A DNA stretch of 64,000 bases from Hyphomicrobiales bacterium (GTDB lineage: Bacteria > Pseudomonadota > Alphaproteobacteria > Rhizobiales > Rhizobiaceae), in the NCBI GenBank assembly GCA_900470155.1, contig UBZT01000009.1:310001-374000 (forward strand), in the 5' to 3' direction. The position numbers and the translations under genes were made by a program. Every line of letters starts with the position of its first letter. Within the stretch, counting starts at the first letter, position 1. The notes beneath the pieces are model-generated. The model saw only the letters and a program-made list of their open reading frames with translations. It was not told the DNA's origin and did not search any database. Of this stretch, positions 28,056 to 35,939 are shown in pieces.

Positions 28056-28717
28056 CGGATATCCTCCGGCGCAAGCGCAAGACCTGTTCCGATCATTGCA
28101 TCGCGGGTGACGAGATCAGCCAGTTGCTCTTCGCTGAAGCCCTCCGTGCCGACCGGCCGCAAGGGCACCACCAGGTATCGCAGTTCCGCTGTCGAATCCC
28201 ATACACGAATTTTGATGCCCTCCGGCAGGGCGACTCCGAACTCTTCCAACACGCCGCGAGGATCGATCACCGCGCGCGACCGATAGGCCGGCGCCTTGTA
28301 CCACACCGGCGGAAGTCCAAGCACCGCCCACGGATAGCAGGAGCACAGCGTGCAGACGACCATGTTGTGGGTCTCTTGTGTATTGAACACGGCGCGCATG
28401 TGCTCGCCTTGCCGGCCGGCGAAACCCAGACTGGCGATGGCCGCGGTCGCATCCGATTTCAGCCACGCCGCAAAAGCCGGATCGCTCCACGCTCTCGCAA
28501 CGACCTTGGCGCCATTGCGTGGCCCGACCTTCGTTTCATACGTATCGACAATCGCGTCGATCGCGGCGGGATCAATCAATCCCTTGTCCGTCAGCAAGGT
28601 CTCCAGCGCCTTTACCCGCGCCTGCATGTCCGAATACCGGTTGTCATGGTGATGATCATGCGCGTGAGGATCGCCATGCGCACCATGGTCGTGGGTATGG
28701 TTGTGATCATGAACCAA
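28052..28717 (-). CDS. nthA: nitrile hydratase subunit alpha, cobalt type
   Basis: A 221-residue alpha subunit. The metal-binding claw reads [10 protein letters not shown]; Thr at the second position is typical of cobalt enzymes, while iron enzymes have Ser. [18 protein letters not shown] and [22 protein letters not shown] are standard blocks. Before the catalytic domain there is a His-rich stretch at about residues 3-26 ([18 protein letters not shown]) that could bind cobalt. The start is taken as TTG at 28717, with GGGGGG seven bases upstream; the His-rich part would be lost if translation began at the internal Met (28627). First gene of the operon; no amidase gene is in the window. Confidence 0.92.
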   Translation of the reverse strand: MVHDHNHTHDHGAHGDPHAHDHHHDNRYSDMQARVKALETLLTDKGLIDPAAIDAIVDTYETKVGPRNGAKVVARAWSDPAFAAWLKSDATAAIASLGFAGRQGEHMRAVFNTQETHNMVVCTLCSCYPWAVLGLPPVWYKAPAYRSRAVIDPRGVLEEFGVALPEGIKIRVWDSTAELRYLVVPLRPVGTEGFSEEQLADLVTRDAMIGTGLALAPEDIR

Positions 28718-28801
28718 GAGCGTGCCCCCCAGGCAATTCTGCAAACAGTTTTAAGCTGCGGTCTCCTGCCACCATCAAAAGGCGGCGACGGCATTCCATC
28801 G

Positions 28802-29395
28802 TCATTTCAACATGGGCCAGAGACTGAGAACCAGCAAGATGGCCATGGTAATATTGAACCACTTGAGCCGCACGGGGACGGACAGCCACTCCCTGAGCGC
28901 CGAACCGAAGCCTGCCCAGGTTGAAACGCTCGGCACATTCACCGCGGCAAAGACCAGCGCGACAATCGCAACCGTCAGGGCATAATTTTGCGGATCGGGA
29001 TAGACCGCCATGGCCGTGACGGCCATGACCCAGGCCTTCGGATTGACCCATTGGAAGGCGGCAGCTCCGAAGAAGGTCATCGGGCTCGCCTTTACCTCGC
29101 CCTGCCCCAGTGAACGGGAGGTCCCGATCTTCCAGGCGATCCAGACCAGATAGACACCGCCGGCGATTTTCAGGCCGGTATAGGCGAGTGGCACAGTCGC
29201 AAGCACAGCGCCCAAACCCAGCCCCACACCAAGCAGCAGAGACAGGAAACCGGCACCGATCCCGAACATATGCGGTATGGTGCGACGAAAGCCGAAATTC
29301 ACGCCAGACGCAAACAGCATCATATTGTTGGGACCTGGCGTGATCGATGTCGAAAAGGCAAACAGGATCAACGCCAGCAGCGTGTCGACAGACAT
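28802..29395 (-). CDS. LysE/RhtB-family amino acid exporter
   Basis: A 197-residue inner-membrane protein with about six hydrophobic segments. It carries the family signature TPGPNNMMLFASGVNFGFRRTIPHMFGI near the N-terminus and the central FQWVNPKAWVMA block. The substrate (homoserine, threonine, lysine or other amino acids) cannot be told. The ATG at 29395 follows GGGAGGATATCC. The gene ends 84 bases before the nitrile hydratase alpha subunit on the same strand; read-through is possible but a functional link is not evident. It diverges from the aldo/keto reductase gene. Confidence 0.88.
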   Translation of the reverse strand: MSVDTLLALILFAFSTSITPGPNNMMLFASGVNFGFRRTIPHMFGIGAGFLSLLLGVGLGLGAVLATVPLAYTGLKIAGGVYLVWIAWKIGTSRSLGQGEVKASPMTFFGAAAFQWVNPKAWVMAVTAMAVYPDPQNYALTVAIVALVFAAVNVPSVSTWAGFGSALREWLSVPVRLKWFNITMAILLVLSLWPMLK

Positions 29396-29552
29396 GGATA
29401 TCCTCCCGGTCATTTTTTAGGTCAGCATACCTGTCCAAACGCCTGGCGTCAGCCGGTCACTTGTCTCCGTGACACGATCAGTGGCCGGTGGCCCTATCCT
29501 TGCCAGCCTTGATATCACTGCTATCCTGATCTGCAAATCGAGGAGCTGTCCC

Positions 29553-30398
29553 ATGCACGACTCTATCGCGACAATCACGTTACCGGGTGGACTGCACGTT
29601 CCGACAATCGGTCTCGGCACCTGGATGATGGGCGAGCACAAGCGCCACATGCCGGCGGAAATCGATGCTGTTCGCCATGCTCTCGACCTCGGCATGACCC
29701 TCATCGACACCGCCGAAATGTATGCCGATGGCGCCTCCGAAACGGTTGTCGGCAAAGCGCTGAAGGATCGCCGCGGAGAGGCTTTTGTCGTCTCCAAGGT
29801 CGTCCCGTGGAATGCCAGCTTCAACGGCACGATCGAAGCCTGCGACCGCAGCCTTCAGCGCCTGGGAACCGACTATCTGGACCTTTACCTGTTGCACTGG
29901 CGCGGTGAACATCCGCTGGACGATACGGTCGCGGCCCTCGAAACGCTGAAGGCAAGCGGTAAAATCAGGTCATGGGGCGTTTCCAACTTCGATACCGAAG
30001 ACATGGAGGAACTCTTCAGTGTGCCTGATGGCAAGAACTGTGCAGTCAATCAGGTACTCTACAATCTGTCCCGCCGTGGCATCGAATATGACCTCCTGCC
30101 CTGGTGCCAGGAGCGCCATATCCCGATCATGGCCTATTCTCCGATCGAACAGGGCCGACTGCTTGAACATCCCGAGCTCATTCATATCGCCAAGGCCTAT
30201 CAGGCCACGCCGGCGCAGGTTGCCCTCGCCTTTCTCTTGGAACGCGACAGCGTCATCCCGATCCCGAAGACCGTCAACCTGAACCGTCTGCGGGAAAATC
30301 GCGATGCCGTCGATCTGGACATCACCGACGAAGATCTCGACCGACTGGATGCAGCCTTCCCGCCGCCGTCTCGCAAGGTGCCGCTCGAAATGCTGTGA
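29553..30398 (+). CDS. aldo/keto reductase
   Basis: A 281-residue (alpha/beta)8-barrel NADPH reductase. The catalytic tetrad is visible: Asp and Tyr in [14 protein letters not shown], Lys in VVSKVVPWN, and His in [39 protein letters not shown] and the C-terminal cofactor segment [15 protein letters not shown] complete the fold. It resembles the YeaE/methylglyoxal reductase group, but the physiological substrate is unknown. GAGGAG precedes the ATG at 29553. The following ArsR-type gene starts 120 bases downstream on the same strand. Confidence 0.9.
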   Translation: MHDSIATITLPGGLHVPTIGLGTWMMGEHKRHMPAEIDAVRHALDLGMTLIDTAEMYADGASETVVGKALKDRRGEAFVVSKVVPWNASFNGTIEACDRSLQRLGTDYLDLYLLHWRGEHPLDDTVAALETLKASGKIRSWGVSNFDTEDMEELFSVPDGKNCAVNQVLYNLSRRGIEYDLLPWCQERHIPIMAYSPIEQGRLLEHPELIHIAKAYQATPAQVALAFLLERDSVIPIPKTVNLNRLRENRDAVDLDITDEDLDRLDAAFPPPSRKVPLEML

Positions 30399-30465
30399 TC
30401 AACACTGGCTTGCCGAAGATCGCCGTATCGCCAGCAATGCCTACATCTTTACGGAAGACAAAAAG

Positions 30466-30489
30466 AAAATTAGGACATTCCCTAATTTT
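30466..30489 (+). promoter_or_regulatory. A+T-rich 9-bp inverted repeat before the ArsR gene
   Basis: AAAATTAGG (30466-30474) and CCTAATTTT (30481-30489) are perfect inverted repeats with a 6-base spacer. It may be the operator of the ArsR-type regulator, whose start is 31 bases downstream. Because ATTTTTC follows, it could instead end transcription of the aldo/keto reductase gene. Confidence 0.55.
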
Positions 30490-30519
30490 ATTTTTCTGAG
30501 CCGGGCGGAAGCAGTGTCG

Positions 30520-31017
30520 ATGATGAGCAAGAAGCAGAAGAAAGATGTCGCAGTCGACATCATGGATCGGGCCTCCCAGCGTATTTTCAATGCGCTGGCG
30601 TCGGAACCGCGCCGGATGATCCTCGTCCATCTGGCGGGCTCGAGCCTGACGGCCGGCGAGATCTCGTCCCGCTTCGACATGGCAAAACCCTCGATCTCCC
30701 AGCATTTGGCAATTCTCGAGAATGCCGGCCTGATCGAGGGCGACAAGCGTGGTCAGTTCATCCACTACAGCCTCGTACCAGAACAGCTGCGCAAGAGCAT
30801 CCTGAGCTTTGTCGAGCATGTGAGCCCAGTGACGCACCTCGAAAAGCCAGAGACAACAAAAGCAGCAGACAAAAAGCCAACCACCTCCGCTGAGAAAAAA
30901 GCGAAGAAACAGGAGAAGAAAGCATCGATCGAGGCGAAGGAGAAGAAGCCGGGCAAGCAAGAAAAGGCGGGCTCACAACAGATGGGCCTTCTCGACCTGT
31001 TCGCATCTCTCGACTGA
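30520..31017 (+). CDS. ArsR-family winged-helix regulator with lysine-rich tail
   Basis: A 165-residue protein. Residues 10-100 are an ArsR/SdpR-type winged helix (RIFNALASEPRRMILVHLAG, then FDMAKPSISQHLAILENAGLIEGDKRGQFIHYSL). No metal-binding Cys pair is present, so it is of the SdpR kind rather than a metal sensor. The last 60 residues are a low-complexity Lys/Glu/Ala-rich tail (KKAKKQEKK and similar) ending in MGLLDLFASLD. The start is one of two adjacent ATG codons (30520, 30523). A perfect A+T-rich inverted repeat just upstream could be its operator. It may regulate itself and the preceding aldo/keto reductase. Confidence 0.78.
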   Translation: MMSKKQKKDVAVDIMDRASQRIFNALASEPRRMILVHLAGSSLTAGEISSRFDMAKPSISQHLAILENAGLIEGDKRGQFIHYSLVPEQLRKSILSFVEHVSPVTHLEKPETTKAADKKPTTSAEKKAKKQEKKASIEAKEKKPGKQEKAGSQQMGLLDLFASLD

Positions 31018-31039
31018 GCCAAAACCGGTCAAACGAAAA

Positions 31040-31062
31040 ACGGGCGACCAGAGGCCGCCCGT
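31040..31062 (-). terminator. intrinsic terminator of the ilvIH operon
   Basis: Ten-base arms (31040-31049 and 31053-31062, one G-U pair on the minus strand) close a 3-base loop and are followed by TTTTT. It lies 24 bases past the ilvN stop and may also end the convergent ArsR transcript. Confidence 0.85.
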
Positions 31063-31085
31063 GAGACTTGAAAAGAATGCCAGGC

Positions 31086-31658
31086 TTACATGCCCTGCGA
31101 GCCACGGTTCATCGCGGCAATCCCGGTGCGGCAGATTTCGTTAAGACCGAGCGGCTTCATGATCGCGACAAACTGATCGATCTTCGACGATTTGCCGGTG
31201 ATTTCGAAGATGAAATGTTCAACCGTCGCATCAACCACTTTCGCATGGAAAGCATCGGCCAAGCGCAGGGTTTCTGCCCGCATTTCGCCGGAAGACACCA
31301 CCTTGACCAGCGCCACTTCGCGCTCGATCGGCCGTTCCTGGCCAAGTTCGCGCGCCCGCACCGTCAGGTCGAGAACCCGGTGCACCGGCACGATACGCTC
31401 AAGCTGCGCCTTGATCTGCTCGAGCACGCTCGGCGTGCCGCGCGTCACAATGGTGATCCGCGACAGATGTGCCTCATGCTCGGTTTCCGAAACCGTCAGG
31501 CTTTCGATGTTGTAGCCGCGGCCGGAAAACAGGCCGATGACCCGGGCAAGCACGCCCGGCTCGTTGTCGACCAGAACCGAGAGCGTATGGCTCTCGACCG
31601 CTGCGGTTTCCTTGGAGATGAAATAGGCCGAACCGGTCGGCTGAAGCTGTGCACTCAT
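31086..31658 (-). CDS. ilvN: acetolactate synthase small (regulatory) subunit
   Basis: A 190-residue regulatory subunit. An N-terminal ACT domain opens HTLSVLVDNEPGVLARVIGLFSGRGYNIESLTVSETE and binds valine for feedback inhibition. A second ACT-like domain follows at about 90-170, with REVALVKV and HFIFEITG. The ATG at 31658 is preferred; AAGGA precedes it. The gene starts 17 bases after the large-subunit stop, forming the ilvI-ilvN(H) operon under control of the leader attenuator upstream. It is also named ilvH in rhizobia. Confidence 0.95.
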   Translation of the reverse strand: MSAQLQPTGSAYFISKETAAVESHTLSVLVDNEPGVLARVIGLFSGRGYNIESLTVSETEHEAHLSRITIVTRGTPSVLEQIKAQLERIVPVHRVLDLTVRARELGQERPIEREVALVKVVSSGEMRAETLRLADAFHAKVVDATVEHFIFEITGKSSKIDQFVAIMKPLGLNEICRTGIAAMNRGSQGM

Positions 31659-31675
31659 GGTCTTCAATCCTTCGG

Positions 31676-33454
31676 TTAAACGAGCTGGCGGCCCTTGGCA
31701 TCGATCGCGTTGGCGACAGCTTCATCGGTCGCCTCGTCCGGCAGCAACATCTCGTTATGCGCCTTGCCCGACGGGATCATCGGGAAGCAATTGGCGAGAT
31801 TGGCCACACGGCAGTCGAAGATCACCGGCTTGTTGACCGAAATCATTTCGTTGATCTTGTCATCCAGTTCATCCGGCTTTTCGCAGCGCAGCCCAACGGC
31901 GCCGTAAGCTTCCGCCAGCTTGACGAAGTCCGGCATCGCCTCCGTGTAGGAATTCGACAGGCGGTTGCCATGCAGCAGCTGCTGCCACTGGCGCACCATT
32001 CCCATGTACTGGTTGTTCAGGATGAACACCTTGACCGGCAGTTCATGCTGGATGGCGCAGGACATTTCCTGGATGCACATCTGGATCGAGGCGTCGCCGG
32101 CAACATCGATGACCAGCGCGTCGCGATGCGCGACCTGGACGCCGATGGCGGCCGGCAGGCCGTAGCCCATCGTGCCGAGACCACCAGACGTCATCCAGCG
32201 GTTCGGCTGTTCGAAGCCGATATACTGTGCCGCCCACATCTGGTGCTGACCGACTTCGGTCGTGATGTAGGTGTCGCGATGCTTGGTCAGCTCATAGAGC
32301 CGCTGCAGCGCATATTGCGGCATGATGACGTCCCTGGACGGCGTGTAGGCGAAGGAATTGCGCGCGCGCCACTTGGTGATGCTTTCCTTCCACTCTCCCG
32401 TCTGCGCCGCCTCCGGCTTCTTCGGCAGGGCGCGCCAGGCGCGAACCATGTCTTCCAGAACGCTGCCGACATCGCCGGTGATCGGCACGTCGACGCGGAC
32501 ATTCTTGTTGATCGAGGACGGATCAATGTCGATATGGATCTTCTTCGAGTTCGGCGAAAATGCATTCAGCCGACCGGTGATCCGGTCGTCGAAACGTGCG
32601 CCGACACAGACCATGACGTCGCAGTCATGCATCGCCATGTTCGCTTCATAGGAACCATGCATGCCGAGCATGCCGAGCCAGTTCTTGCCCGATGCCGGAT
32701 AGCAGCCCAGACCCATCAGCGTCGAAGTGATCGGGAAATCGGTGAGACCGACGAGTTCGCGCAGCAGCTTGGTGGCTTCCGGCCCGGAATTGACCACACC
32801 ACCGCCCGAATAGATGATCGGGCGACGGGCATTGGCCATCAGTTCGACGGCCGCATGGATCGCGCGCTGGTCGCCCTGTAGCTTCGGCTGATAGCTGCTG
32901 GCCGGCTTGTGCGCTTCCGGCGGCGTATAGGTGCCGGTGGCAAACTGGATGTCCTTCGGAACATCGACCAGAACCGGACCCGGCCGGCCGGACTGGGCAA
33001 TCCGGAAGGCTTCATGGATGATGCCCGCGAGCTGGTTGACGTCCTTGACCAGCCAGTTGTGCTTGGTGCACGGGCGGGTGATGCCGACGGTGTCGCATTC
33101 CTGGAAGGCGTCCGAGCCGATCAGCGCAGTCGGAACCTGACCGGAAATGCAGACGAGCGGAACGCTGTCCATCAGCGCATCCTGCAGCGGCGTCACGGCA
33201 TTGGTGGCGCCCGGGCCGGACGTGACCAGCAACACACCGACCTTGCCGGTCGAACGTGCATAGCCTTCCGCCGCATGGCCGGCACCCTGCTCATGCCGAA
33301 CGAGAATGTGCTGGATGTCGTCCTGCTGGAAGATCTCGTCATAGATCGGAAGCACGGCGCCGCCGGGATAACCGAAGATATGTTCGACACCATTGTCTTT
33401 CAGCGCGCGCAGAACGATTTCGGCGCCGGTCATCTGATTGTCTTTACCCGTCAT
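31676..33454 (-). CDS. ilvI: acetolactate synthase large (catalytic) subunit
   Basis: A 592-residue thiamine-diphosphate enzyme, the first common step of valine, leucine and isoleucine synthesis. The catalytic Glu lies in HILVRHEQGAGHAAEGYARSTG. An FAD-binding domain sits at about 200-350 (RFDDRITG), and the thiamine-diphosphate/Mg motif is GDASIQMCIQEM with downstream NNQYMGM. The frame extends upstream to 33559, through the terminator hairpin; the ATG at 33454 with GGAAA 8 bases upstream fits the family N-terminus (MTGAEIVLRAL) and is chosen. Transcription passes an attenuator that includes a branched-chain leader peptide. Confidence 0.96.
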   Translation of the reverse strand: MTGKDNQMTGAEIVLRALKDNGVEHIFGYPGGAVLPIYDEIFQQDDIQHILVRHEQGAGHAAEGYARSTGKVGVLLVTSGPGATNAVTPLQDALMDSVPLVCISGQVPTALIGSDAFQECDTVGITRPCTKHNWLVKDVNQLAGIIHEAFRIAQSGRPGPVLVDVPKDIQFATGTYTPPEAHKPASSYQPKLQGDQRAIHAAVELMANARRPIIYSGGGVVNSGPEATKLLRELVGLTDFPITSTLMGLGCYPASGKNWLGMLGMHGSYEANMAMHDCDVMVCVGARFDDRITGRLNAFSPNSKKIHIDIDPSSINKNVRVDVPITGDVGSVLEDMVRAWRALPKKPEAAQTGEWKESITKWRARNSFAYTPSRDVIMPQYALQRLYELTKHRDTYITTEVGQHQMWAAQYIGFEQPNRWMTSGGLGTMGYGLPAAIGVQVAHRDALVIDVAGDASIQMCIQEMSCAIQHELPVKVFILNNQYMGMVRQWQQLLHGNRLSNSYTEAMPDFVKLAEAYGAVGLRCEKPDELDDKINEMISVNKPVIFDCRVANLANCFPMIPSGKAHNEMLLPDEATDEAVANAIDAKGRQLV

Positions 33455-33511
33455 GCTGTGTTTCCATCTGCCTTCTGGATTTTCTAGGGCTGATACCCCG
33501 GTTTTGGGCAT

Positions 33512-33535
33512 AAAAAAAGGCCCCTTGAGGAGCCT
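33512..33535 (-). terminator. attenuator terminator in the ilvI leader
   Basis: On the minus strand AGGCTCC, loop TCAA and GGGGCCT form a 7-bp hairpin (33529-33535 with 33518-33524, one G-U/A-C position), followed by a run of seven T. It lies between the leader peptide and the ilvI start, so it is a regulated stop rather than an end of gene. Confidence 0.85.
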
Positions 33536-33543
33536 GTCATCTA

Positions 33544-33591
33544 GCGCATGGGTGGCCATCGCCGGATGGTTACACCATCCTGCCCATGCGC
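33544..33591 (-). promoter_or_regulatory. leader RNA stem overlapping the ilv leader peptide
   Basis: A perfect 9-bp outer stem (33583-33591 with 33544-33552) encloses a perfect 7-bp inner stem (33574-33580 with 33564-33570, 3-base loop). The 5' arms are inside the leader peptide codons and its stop, so the structure would form only if the ribosome is not stalled there. It fits the pause/anti-antiterminator element of a ribosome-controlled attenuator. Confidence 0.65.
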
Positions 33592-33626
33592 CGTCCCACC
33601 ACGATAAGTACGTTTGCGTTTTTCAT
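33570..33626 (-). CDS. ilv leader peptide (18 residues)
   Basis: A short frame reading MKNANVLIVVGRRMGRMV then TAA. Codons 6-10 are GTA CTT ATC GTG GTG, five branched-chain amino acid codons in a row, the hallmark of an ilv leader peptide. No ribosome binding site is visible. The predicted transcription start (33627 or 33626) is at or next to its ATG, which would make it leaderless. An in-frame GTG at 33644 lies inside the predicted -10 region, so it is unlikely to be the start. A terminator hairpin follows before ilvI. This ORF is too short for routine gene calling. Confidence 0.82.
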   Translation of the reverse strand: MKNANVLIVVGRRMGRMV

Positions 33627-33633
33627 GGCCGAA

Positions 33634-33662
33634 GTGTTAGCCACAAACGTTCTAAGCGTCAA
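33634..33662 (-). promoter_or_regulatory. sigma-70-type promoter of the ilvIH leader
   Basis: On the minus strand a -35 box TTGACG (33662-33657) and a -10 box TAACAC (33639-33634) are separated by exactly 17 bases. The expected start is 33627, one base before the leader ATG. Confidence 0.72.
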
Positions 33663-33797
33663 CGCATCATTGATCAATATTTACGCCCTTTGGCGCACTT
33701 TTATTGCGCAGGTGATCCGGCAAGGCCAACAGGACCATTCCTATACGAAGTCTTAAGCCGTTCGCGGATAGGCTCCCGCCCAACTGGGAGTATTTTC

Positions 33798-35900
33798 TTG
33801 TTGAACGATGATCTTCACAAGTCTGGCGCTGCCGCAGAACAAGACCGCCGCGATGTCATGCGGCCTGGCAACCGGATGCTCGGGCGCGTCGTCGCCTGCA
33901 ACGGCGCACGCGCGACCATTGCAGCCGTCGCAGAAGACGGCGGAACTGACCTGACCGAACTCTGGTCCGTCGGTCGATTGATTTCGATCACCGTCGGCAA
34001 GAACCGCGTCGTGGCGCTCGCCTATTCGATGCAGACCGGCTCGAAGAACTGGGGCGAAGGCGAGGACAACTATTTCCTCATCGAAGTAGAACTTCTCGGC
34101 GAGGTCCATGTCGGCGACGATGGATCCGAGGTTTTCTCGACCGGCATCTCGCGTTATCCCTATCTCGGCGCCATCGCGCATCGCATCCGTGCAGCCGACC
34201 TTTTGCGCATCTACGACACCCGTCAGGGTGACACCTGCGTCATCGGCAAGCTCACCCAGGATGAGACGATCGACGCCGCCATTCATATTCCGTCCATGCT
34301 GTCGAAACACTTTGCGGTTGTCGGCTCGACGGGCGTGGGAAAATCGACTGCCGTTTCGCTTCTCCTGCGCAAGGCGATCGAAAGCGACCCGAAGCTGCGG
34401 GTGTTGATCCTCGACCCGCACAACGAGTTTGCCGCGGCGTTCCCCGATCATGCCGTGGTCATCGACACCGACACCCTGGACCTGCCTTTCTGGTTGATGC
34501 GGCTGGAAGAGTTTGCCGAGGTCCTGTTCCGTGGCCGGCCGCCGGTTCCAGAAGAACTCGATATCCTGCGTGACCTGATGCCGGAGGCCAAGCGCGCCTT
34601 CCGTGGCAACGAGTCCGCCCTGATGCGTCGTGCATCGGACAAAAGCTCGATGACGGCCGACACGCCGGTGCCCTACCGTATCGCTGACCTGATGGCCTTG
34701 ATCGACGAACGCATCGGCCGCCTCGAAGGACGGGGCGAAAAGCCATTCCTGCGGGCGCTCAAGATGCGCATCATGTCGGCGATCAACGATCCGCGATACC
34801 ATTTCATGTTCTCCAGCAACACGATCAGCGACACGATCATGGAGACCATCGCCCATATCTTCCGCATTCCCGGCGACGACCGCCCGATCTCGACATTCCA
34901 GCTCGCCGGCATCCCGTCTGAGGTGGTCAACTCGGTCGCCTCGGTTCTCTGCCGCATGGCGTTCGAGCTCGCACTCTGGTCGAATGGCGCGATCCATATG
35001 CTGGTCGTCTGCGAAGAAGCCCATCGTTATGTGCCGGCGGACCAGAGCCTCGGCTTCATTCCAACCCGCCAGGCGATCGCCCGCATCGCCAAGGAAGGCC
35101 GTAAATACGGCGTTTCGCTCGGCATCATCACCCAGCGCCCCGGCGAACTGGACCAGACGATCCTGTCGCAGTGTTCGACGCTGTTTGCCATGCGGCTCTC
35201 CAACGATCGTGACCAGGAGATCATTCGATCGGCGATTCCGGACAGCTCGATCTCGACGACAAGCTTCATTTCCTCGATCGGCAATGGCGAAGCCATCGCT
35301 TTTGGGGAAGCCATTGCCGTGCCAATGCGCATGCGTTTTTCGCGCGTCGATACCAGCCACCTGCCGAAGGCCAATGGCGCAACGGCCAAGAGTTCGGAAG
35401 AATCACCCGATACCGTCGATCTACGCTCGATTGTCGGCCGCATGCGGGCGATTGCTGCCCCGGATATTTCCGCCTTCCAGCAGAGCTTCGACGCCACCAT
35501 GCTTGGCAGCCGTACTGGCGATCCGATGGGCATTTACGACGATGAAGAGCTCGACGACTATGGCGATGACGACTATTCCGCACCGGGTTTTGCCGGCAGC
35601 GATCGGCCGCCATCGAACACGACGACATCCTACGAACCCTCGCCATTCCGTCAGGCCCTGCCGGCAGCCGAAACACCCACCATCGAGCCCTACCGACCCG
35701 ACATGCTGCCACGCAATCCGGCGGGCGAGGATCCCAGCCGCTACCGGCCCGAACCTCTGGCCCCTCCGCCAGCCTTCAGCAGAGAGCCGGTAGCAGTGAC
35801 TCCAGGCTTCGGCACTTCTACCTTGCGACGTGAGGGTGGCCCATCACTTCGAGAAAGCATCCTGAAAAGACCGCTCTCCAGTCTTTACAAGAAGGATTGA
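33798..35900 (+). CDS. HerA-like DNA-translocating ATPase (DUF87)
   Basis: A 700-residue ATPase of the HerA/FtsK superfamily. An N-terminal beta-barrel (HAS-barrel-like, about 20-140) precedes Walker A VGSTGVGKST (about 175), and Walker B HMLVVCEEAHRYVP with its catalytic Glu (about 400) is followed by ARIAKEGRKYGVSLGIITQRP and an Arg-finger-type segment. The last 170 residues are low-complexity, Asp/Tyr- then Pro-rich (DDYGDDDY). A NurA nuclease partner is not adjacent. The start is taken as TTG at 33798 with GGGAG 7 bases upstream; TTG at 33801 is an alternative. The predicted role is DNA end processing or translocation. Confidence 0.8.
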   Translation: MLNDDLHKSGAAAEQDRRDVMRPGNRMLGRVVACNGARATIAAVAEDGGTDLTELWSVGRLISITVGKNRVVALAYSMQTGSKNWGEGEDNYFLIEVELLGEVHVGDDGSEVFSTGISRYPYLGAIAHRIRAADLLRIYDTRQGDTCVIGKLTQDETIDAAIHIPSMLSKHFAVVGSTGVGKSTAVSLLLRKAIESDPKLRVLILDPHNEFAAAFPDHAVVIDTDTLDLPFWLMRLEEFAEVLFRGRPPVPEELDILRDLMPEAKRAFRGNESALMRRASDKSSMTADTPVPYRIADLMALIDERIGRLEGRGEKPFLRALKMRIMSAINDPRYHFMFSSNTISDTIMETIAHIFRIPGDDRPISTFQLAGIPSEVVNSVASVLCRMAFELALWSNGAIHMLVVCEEAHRYVPADQSLGFIPTRQAIARIAKEGRKYGVSLGIITQRPGELDQTILSQCSTLFAMRLSNDRDQEIIRSAIPDSSISTTSFISSIGNGEAIAFGEAIAVPMRMRFSRVDTSHLPKANGATAKSSEESPDTVDLRSIVGRMRAIAAPDISAFQQSFDATMLGSRTGDPMGIYDDEELDDYGDDDYSAPGFAGSDRPPSNTTTSYEPSPFRQALPAAETPTIEPYRPDMLPRNPAGEDPSRYRPEPLAPPPAFSREPVAVTPGFGTSTLRREGGPSLRESILKRPLSSLYKKD

Positions 35901-35939
35901 AGCCTGGGGGATTGGGGGCGGATGGGTACCACTCACGGA

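Noticed and set aside
33753..35360. A 535-codon minus-strand frame opposite the HerA-like ATPase
   Set aside because: Shadow frame; Arg/His/Asp-rich with no motif, opposite intact Walker motifs.
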